Source of the DNA: Hoeflea sp.
GTDB lineage: Bacteria > Pseudomonadota > Alphaproteobacteria > Rhizobiales > Rhizobiaceae
Direction: 5' to 3'
Length of the DNA stretch: 52,000 nt
Assembly: GCA_019084245.1 (NCBI GenBank)
Contig: JAHRFE010000044.1
Span: forward strand, 1 to 52,000
Below are positions 47,447 through 52,000 of the stretch, piece by piece (within the stretch, counting starts at the first letter, position 1; each line of letters starts with the position of its first letter). The position numbers were made by a program, and so were the translations under genes. The notes under the pieces are model-generated. The model made no database searches and was not told where the DNA came from. It saw only the letters and a list, made by a program, of their open reading frames with translations.

Positions 47447-48193
47447 TCAGGCGGACAGTTTCGCCATGACCTCGTCGGAAACTTCGAAATTGGCGTAGAC
47501 GTTCTGCACGTCGTCGTCATCGTCAAGCGTGGCGATCAGCTTGAGCACCGACTGCGCCTTGTCCTCATCGACCGGCGCGGTGGTCTGCGGCTTCCACACG
47601 GCCTTGATCGATTGCGCCTCGCCCAGCACTTCTTCGAGCGCGCCTGAGACTTCGCCGATATCTTCAAAGGCGCAGATAATGGCGTGTTCCTCGTCGCTGC
47701 TGGTCACATCCTCGGCGCCGGCCATGATGGCGGCTTCCATGATCGCATCGACGTCGCCGGCATCCACTGGGTAGACGATTTCGCCGACACGCGAAAACAT
47801 GAACCCGACAGAACCGGTTTCACCGAGCGCTCCGCCGGACTTGGTGAAGGCCGCGCGCACATTCGAGGCGGTGCGGTTGCGGTTGTCGGTCAGCGCCTCG
47901 ACGATGACGGCGACGCCGCCCGGGCCATAGCCCTCGTAGCGCACTTCCTCGTAGTTCTCGCTGTCGGCGCCCGTCGCCTTGTTGATGGCGCGCTGGATAT
48001 TGTCCTTGGGCATCGATTGCGCCTTGGCATTCTGCACCACGAGCCTCAGACGCGCGTTCATAGAAGGATCCGGCGCGCCCATCTTGGCGGCCACCGTGAT
48101 TTCGCGCGCGAGCTTGGAGAACATCTTGGAGCGGACGGCATCCTGCCGCCCCTTGCGGTGCATGATGTTTTTGAATTGTGAATGGCCGGCCAT
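47447..48193 (-). CDS. yebC: YebC/PmpR-family protein
   Basis: The 248-residue protein begins [19 protein letters not shown] and has [11 protein letters not shown], the YEGYGPGG motif and ENRNRTAS-like [12 protein letters not shown]. YebC proteins act as DNA-binding regulators and have been implicated in translation through polyproline stalls. Its position next to ruvC is conserved in many bacteria; here the LLM gene lies between them. Confidence 0.95.
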   Translation of the reverse strand: MAGHSQFKNIMHRKGRQDAVRSKMFSKLAREITVAAKMGAPDPSMNARLRLVVQNAKAQSMPKDNIQRAINKATGADSENYEEVRYEGYGPGGVAVIVEALTDNRNRTASNVRAAFTKSGGALGETGSVGFMFSRVGEIVYPVDAGDVDAIMEAAIMAGAEDVTSSDEEHAIICAFEDIGEVSGALEEVLGEAQSIKAVWKPQTTAPVDEDKAQSVLKLIATLDDDDDVQNVYANFEVSDEVMAKLSA

Positions 48194-48410
48194 GACGCCC
48201 CTGTGTTGTGCTCTGAGGTTTTTGCTCTTGTTTCGGAATGGCCGCCTTATAAATCCGTTCCCGGTTTTCGTCCAGAAGCTTCGCGGTTTTGGATCTCGCG
48301 GAGAACCGCCGGGTTTGAATTCAGCGCCACCTTTGTCCCCGGAGGCCTTTACCTCGCTTCACCGCGCCCTAAACTAGATCTCATTGTGAAAGCGCATCAC
48401 GGAGCCGCAC

Positions 48411-49244
48411 ATGCCCCGGACAAAGGTCTTTCTGCTCGCCCTCTCCCTGTTCGCCCTGTCTGCTCCCGCAAAGGCGCAGGAGCCCAGCCGCCCCTTCAGC
48501 CAGTGCATGGCGGTCGCGCAATCGATGCCCGGAGCCACCTACGCCAATCTGACACCTGACGAACTGCGCCCCGGATCAACCCAGGTTCAGGCCGGGTCCG
48601 GCGAGGTCGAGTTCATGTTTGCCGGGCATTCGACCTATGTGATCACCACACCCGGCGGCACCACCATCGCTACCGATTTCAACGGCTGGTCGGGACGCGT
48701 GGCAATCCCCACCGTGGTCACCATGAACAAGGCGCATTCCTCGCATTTCACCCTGTCGCCCGACGAACGCATCGACCATGTGCTGCGCGGCTGGAATTTT
48801 GACGGAACGCCGGCAGATCATGATGTCGTGGTCGACGACGTCTATGTCCGCAACGTCACCACCGATATCCGCAATTTCGGCGCCATGGAGCCCGATGGCA
48901 ATTCGATCTTCATTTTCGAGGTCGCGGACCTGTGCATCGGCCATCTCGGGCATCTTCACCACCCGCTTGAAGACCGGCACTACGCTCAGATCGGCAGGCT
49001 CGACATCGTCATGGTGCCGGTTGATGGTGGTCTGACGCTCAGTCACGACGCCATGACAGGCATCGCCAGACGCCTGCAGTCCTCGATCCTGTTGCCCATG
49101 CACCGGCGCGGTGCGCCGATCTCGAGCTTCATCGAGATGATGGGCGACCGGTTTCAGGTCGACTTTGTCAACAATGACAGCTTCAGCGTCTCGGCCAGAA
49201 CCCTGCCGCGTCAACCGACCATCGTCATCCTGAACGGGGTCTGA
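48411..49244 (+). CDS. Exported metallo-beta-lactamase-fold hydrolase
   Basis: The 277-residue protein has a signal peptide (about 1-22, ending AKAQ) and an UlaG-like MBL domain. FAGHSTYVITTPGGTTIATDFNGW, MNKAHSSHFT and GHLHHPLE supply metal ligands, and LLPMHRRGAPI ends the fold. The canonical HxHxDH is altered to an AHSSH form, so activity is uncertain. It is followed 2 bases later by a TPR protein. Confidence 0.78.
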   Translation: MPRTKVFLLALSLFALSAPAKAQEPSRPFSQCMAVAQSMPGATYANLTPDELRPGSTQVQAGSGEVEFMFAGHSTYVITTPGGTTIATDFNGWSGRVAIPTVVTMNKAHSSHFTLSPDERIDHVLRGWNFDGTPADHDVVVDDVYVRNVTTDIRNFGAMEPDGNSIFIFEVADLCIGHLGHLHHPLEDRHYAQIGRLDIVMVPVDGGLTLSHDAMTGIARRLQSSILLPMHRRGAPISSFIEMMGDRFQVDFVNNDSFSVSARTLPRQPTIVILNGV

Positions 49245-49246
49245 GC

Positions 49247-49825
49247 ATGCAACGCCGCCAGTTTCTGATCCGGACTGCGGCACTTGGCATTCTTGCCGGC
49301 CATCCGACGGCGCTTCTGGCGGATACCGCCAGCCAGCGCGAGAGACTTTTCGCGACCCTGAAGAACGCCAGGACCGAGCGCGACGGACGCATTGCCGAGA
49401 ATGCGATATGGGAATGGTGGGTGAGCCAGGCGCCGACGCCTGGTGTGCGCGACGCCATCGATCACGGCATGAAGCGGCGCGAAAGCCATGATTTCGAGGC
49501 GGCGGAGACAGCCTTCGACATTGCAGTGCGCGAGGCGCCCTCCTATGCCGAGGGCTGGAACCAGCGCGCCTTTGCCCGCTTCCTGCGCGAAAATATCGGC
49601 GGCGCGCTGTCGGATCTGGAAAAGGCGGTCGAGCTTGAGCCCAAGCATTTCGGCGCCTGGTCGGGCATGTATCACCTGCTGATGCGCATGGGGCGGCCCG
49701 AAGCGGCGACCGCGGCGCTGACACGCGCGGTGGAGATTCATCCCTGGCTCAAGGAGCGCGGCATGCTGCCGCCCGATCCTGACGCCAAGCGGCCCCTGGT
49801 CGAGGGCAAGCAGCAGGAATTGTAG
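49247..49825 (+). CDS. TPR-repeat protein with an N-terminal signal
   Basis: The 192-residue protein begins MQRRQFLIRTAALGILAG, a twin-arginine-like signal. It has two to three TPR units (HGMKRRESHDFEAAETAFDIAVREAPSYAEGWNQRAFARFLRENIGGALSDLEKAVELEPKHFGAW). It starts 2 bases after the upstream gene and is probably its periplasmic partner. Function is unknown. Confidence 0.78.
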   Translation: MQRRQFLIRTAALGILAGHPTALLADTASQRERLFATLKNARTERDGRIAENAIWEWWVSQAPTPGVRDAIDHGMKRRESHDFEAAETAFDIAVREAPSYAEGWNQRAFARFLRENIGGALSDLEKAVELEPKHFGAWSGMYHLLMRMGRPEAATAALTRAVEIHPWLKERGMLPPDPDAKRPLVEGKQQEL

Positions 49826-49841
49826 CGCAAGGTATTCGGGT

Positions 49842-50666
49842 TCAGTTCCAGAAGTCGGGCATCGTCTCGCTCAGCCTCGGACCGATGCGCAAGGGGGCAA
49901 TCTTCTCGGCCAGTCCGGTGCGGTCGGAAATCTCCACGGCGACGCCGCAGATCGTCGCCGGTCCCGAAGCCGCCTCGAATCGGCCCTTGGGGATGCGCGA
50001 CAAAAACCGGTTGATTGGTTCTTCCTTGTCCATGCCGATGGAGGAATCGTAATCGCCGCACATGCCCGCATCCGAAAGATAGGCCGTGCCGCCGTTGAGG
50101 ATCTGCGCGTCGGCGGTCGGCACATGGGTGTGCGTGCCCACCACGAAGCTCGCCCGACCATCGACAAAATGAGCAAAACACAGCTTCTCGCTGGTAGCTT
50201 CCGCATGGAAATCGAAAATCACCGCATCGGCCTGCTCGCCCAGCGGACAAGCATTGAGGATCGCCTCGCCCGCCGAGAAAGGATCATCGAGATCGGGATG
50301 CATGAACACCCGCCCCATCACATTGGCGACCAGGACGCGCGCACCATTGCGGGCGATGAAAAGATTGGACCCGCGTCCGGGAGTGCCGGGAGGGTAATTG
50401 GCTGGACGCAGGAAGCGGTCCTGCCGGTCGGCGTAGATCAATGTCTCGCGCTGGTCCCAGACATGATTGCCGGTTGTCACCACATCGGCGCCGGCTTCAA
50501 GCGTTTCGAGAAAGATCTCTTCGGTGATCCCGAACCCGCCAGCGGCGTTCTCGCCGTTTACGATGACGAAATCCAGCTTGAAATCGCGGATCAGGCCGGG
50601 AAGGCGGTTCCAGACCGCGGTGCGGCCGGACCTGCCGACCATGTCTCCAAGAAATAACAGGCGCAT
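49842..50666 (-). CDS. YmdB-family metallophosphoesterase
   Basis: The 274-residue protein has the TIGR00282-type phosphodiesterase set: LFLGDMVG, NGENAAGGFG, TTGNHVWDQRE, DFHAEATSEK and GTHTHVPTAD. The Bacillus relative YmdB degrades cAMP-type cyclic nucleotides and affects multicellular behaviour. Here it follows the folate cyclo-ligase gene by 7 bases, so they form an operon. Substrate in this organism is unknown. Confidence 0.9.
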   Translation of the reverse strand: MRLLFLGDMVGRSGRTAVWNRLPGLIRDFKLDFVIVNGENAAGGFGITEEIFLETLEAGADVVTTGNHVWDQRETLIYADRQDRFLRPANYPPGTPGRGSNLFIARNGARVLVANVMGRVFMHPDLDDPFSAGEAILNACPLGEQADAVIFDFHAEATSEKLCFAHFVDGRASFVVGTHTHVPTADAQILNGGTAYLSDAGMCGDYDSSIGMDKEEPINRFLSRIPKGRFEAASGPATICGVAVEISDRTGLAEKIAPLRIGPRLSETMPDFWN

Positions 50667-50673
50667 CGGCTCT

Positions 50674-51246
50674 CTATAAGGCTTGCGAAAACGAGCGCAA
50701 GCCTTGTTCCGTCAGGATCATCTCAAGGGCGACGTCATGCGCTTCACAGGGCAGGCTGTCGGTTTCCTGCACCGAAAACGCGGTTCCGATCAGCCGCGGC
50801 GATAGCCCCTTGCCATGCAGCCGGGCGATGGCACGATCGTAATGGCCCGCACCATATCCCAGCCGATTGCCCCCGGCATCGAAGGCCGAGAGCGGCATCA
50901 GCAGGATCTGCGGGTCCACAACGGCAGCATCCGGGCCCGGACCCGATGTTCCAAAGCCGGTGCTGACCAGTTCAGCGCCCCGGACAAGTTCGCGAAACAC
51001 GATGGTCTGGCGATCCAGCACCACCGGCAGGCAAAGCCGCGCCCCACGCTCACCGAACCGCGCCAGCAAGGGCCGCAGATCCGGTTCGGAACGGATCGGC
51101 AGATAGCCGGCGATCACCGTTCCAGGATCGAAATCAATCGCCTCCGCCGCCTCGGCCATAGCAAGGCTCATGTCAATGCGGAGATCCGGCGCCAGCGCAT
51201 CTCTGCGCGCCAGCATGGCCGAGCGAATGTCTGCCTTGGTGTTCAT
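50674..51246 (-). CDS. fau: 5-formyltetrahydrofolate cyclo-ligase
   Basis: The 190-residue enzyme returns 5-formyl-THF to the folate pool with ATP. GYGAGHYDRAIARL is the family signature near residue 135, with GYLPIRSEPDLRPL for substrate binding. The 6S RNA candidate ends 9 bases upstream of its start, the gene order known for this gene across Proteobacteria. Confidence 0.93.
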   Translation of the reverse strand: MNTKADIRSAMLARRDALAPDLRIDMSLAMAEAAEAIDFDPGTVIAGYLPIRSEPDLRPLLARFGERGARLCLPVVLDRQTIVFRELVRGAELVSTGFGTSGPGPDAAVVDPQILLMPLSAFDAGGNRLGYGAGHYDRAIARLHGKGLSPRLIGTAFSVQETDSLPCEAHDVALEMILTEQGLRSFSQAL

Positions 51247-51254
51247 TCAACCCT

Positions 51255-51404
51255 CCGGGCTTTTGGCAAAGGGGTAATGCTGAACAGGACCTCGCGTCAA
51301 CGCCGCCCGAGCGCCGCGTGACGCTTTCACCAATTCAGGACACGTTGGATCGGCCGGTTACCATTTGTACACGGTGACGCCGAAGACAGGTTGCCGCAGC
51401 CCGG
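51255..51404 (-). ncRNA. ssrS: 6S RNA (ssrS) candidate
   Basis: Read on the minus strand, CCGGGCT (51404-51398) pairs with AGCCCGG (51261-51255), and the inner GGCAA (51396-51392) with TTGCC (51268-51264). This gives a closing stem and a span of 150 bases, close to the 6S length. It lies between an upstream gene position and the cyclo-ligase, the conserved location of 6S in Proteobacteria. The central bubble was not folded, so the assignment needs a covariance search. Confidence 0.6.
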
Positions 51405-51468
51405 TGCGTGCCCTTAAAAACGCCCCGTAAGAAGTAATATGTGTCATTGATTGAAATGTTGGATTCTC

Positions 51469-51675
51469 ATGAATTTAGGCTCCGAACGATTGACCGACGT
51501 GGAACGCACCTGCCTTCAATTGGTTGCACGGGGCGAGACGTTTGAGGCTCTCCCCAGCCAGTTCGGGAACGATATGGCAGTCAACGAACTGCTCGCCTCA
51601 GCACGCAGAAAACTGATGGCAAACACAACCATGGAAGCGGTGGCGCGTGCATTGAACCTGGGCTTGATTGAATAG
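51469..51675 (+). CDS. Small LuxR/GerE-type helix-turn-helix protein
   Basis: The 68-residue protein is nearly all a LuxR-type DNA-binding domain: LTDVERTCLQLVARGETFEALPSQF..VNELLASARRKLMANTTMEAVARALNLGLI, matching the LxxxErxvLxlvA...RKL...EAVA pattern. It has no receiver or ligand domain, so it would act alone or as a partner. The ATG at 51469 is preferred over an upstream TTG. A 12-bp inverted repeat follows at 51765-51803. Confidence 0.7.
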   Translation: MNLGSERLTDVERTCLQLVARGETFEALPSQFGNDMAVNELLASARRKLMANTTMEAVARALNLGLIE

Positions 51676-51764
51676 TCCGCCGTGACCACGCCGACAGAAT
51701 TGGACCAATGAAATCTGTAAAACGAAATCGGAGCACAGTTCACTGTGTGACAGTTTTCGATTCA

Positions 51765-51803
51765 CACTATCGCCGCACGTTGAATAAACGCGCGGCGATA
51801 GTG
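51765..51803. terminator. Perfect 12-bp inverted repeat
   Basis: CACTATCGCCGC (51765-51776) and GCGGCGATAGTG (51792-51803) are perfect inverted arms with a 15-base loop. No T-run follows. It may terminate the small HTH gene or be a binding dyad beside the IS. Confidence 0.5.
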
Positions 51804-51863
51804 TCCATTCTGAATCATTCCAAATTATCGACCCAATTCATGCCCGAATTTTTGGAAGATTTA

Positions 51864-52000
51864 GGGCCTGTTGACGTTTATCTAAGTTGAATGACGGCTG
51901 CGGCTAGCGAGACAAAGGCGGCGAAGCTCTGGTCGGTTTTGCACGAACGCATGGCGATGCCTCTGTTTTCCTTGAGTTTTCCGAAGTAGTTTTCGATCAG
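51864..52000 (-). mobile_element. IS5-like element, end at 51864, cut by the window
   Basis: The tip GGGCCTGTTGAC (51864-51875) follows a TTA direct repeat candidate and lies 3 bases outside the transposase stop region. The rest of the element lies to the right of the window. Confidence 0.65.
51878..52000 (-). CDS. C-terminus of an IS5-family transposase (partial)
   Basis: The minus-strand frame ends IENYFGKLKENRGIAMRSC and SFAAFVSLAAAVIQLR before TAA at 51880. This is the typical DDE-transposase ending of IS5-family elements (IENxFGRLKxxRRIA pattern). Only 40 residues are inside the window. Confidence 0.75.
   Translation of the reverse strand: MIENYFGKLKENRGIAMRSCKTDQSFAAFVSLAAAVIQLR

Noticed and set aside
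51708-51890. Sixty-codon open frame running into the IS element
   Set aside because: It crosses the 12-bp inverted repeat and the IS tip; the reading frame is a by-product of the insertion.

Overview
The window looks like a chromosomal segment from an alphaproteobacterium of the Rhizobiales (Hyphomicrobiales), probably Rhizobiaceae or a Hoeflea-like relative. The evidence is a MucR/Ros zinc-finger regulator, a NolR-like ArsR regulator, the sulfolipid cluster sqdB-sqdD-sqdC, Omp25/Omp31-type porins, and the gene order yebC-ruvC-ruvA-ruvB-ybgC-tolQRAB-pal-cpoB-tilS-ftsH-glmM, which is familiar from this order. The assignment is inferred from gene content; no database was searched.

Bases 1 to about 14,200 are accessory DNA with lower GC, long non-coding stretches and many fragments. 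They hold an IS21-like end, a dead 3' fragment of a diguanylate cyclase (a relict of the intact gene at 10468-11778), and an exported isochorismatase-fold hydrolase with an AhpD-like protein and a divergent AraC regulator. A divergent MarR/glutathione-transferase pair with two near-perfect operators follows, then an EEP-family phosphoesterase, small secreted and membrane proteins, a frameshifted DUF2188-like gene, mucR, a NolR-like gene, a structured RNA candidate, a solitary tyrosine recombinase, an orphan TadG-like vWA protein, a truncated integrase and several decayed dispersed repeats. A 125-bp intergenic inverted repeat at 14048-14172 marks the border with core DNA.

Bases 14,200 to 51,250 are mostly dense, GC-rich core genome. 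In order: a membrane-anchored Pro/Ala-rich protein and purA; a DMT exporter; a four-gene His-rich metal-handling module (18484-21749); serC-serA with a serC-type leader RNA; two Omp25-like porins; glmM, ftsH and tilS; the complete tolQRAB-pal-cpoB envelope operon with ybgC; the sqdBDC sulfolipid operon; and the ruv genes. The ruv locus is the most unusual part. Between ruvC, ruvA and ruvB sit three separate AbrB-antitoxin/PIN-toxin (VapBC-type) modules, and two of the toxin genes overlap the next ruv gene by 4 bases (ATGA).

The right end carries a flavin monooxygenase-like gene, yebC, an exported metallo-beta-lactamase-fold protein with a TPR partner, a ymdB-type phosphoesterase, the 5-formyl-THF cyclo-ligase with an upstream 6S RNA candidate, a tiny LuxR-type HTH protein, and the 3' end of an IS5-like transposase running off the window.

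No tRNA, rRNA or CRISPR array was recognised. The candidates most worth pursuing are the toxin-antitoxin-riddled ruvCAB operon, the His-rich metal operon, the structured RNA beside the lone recombinase, and the Cys/His-rich leader of the Tat-exported hydrolase.
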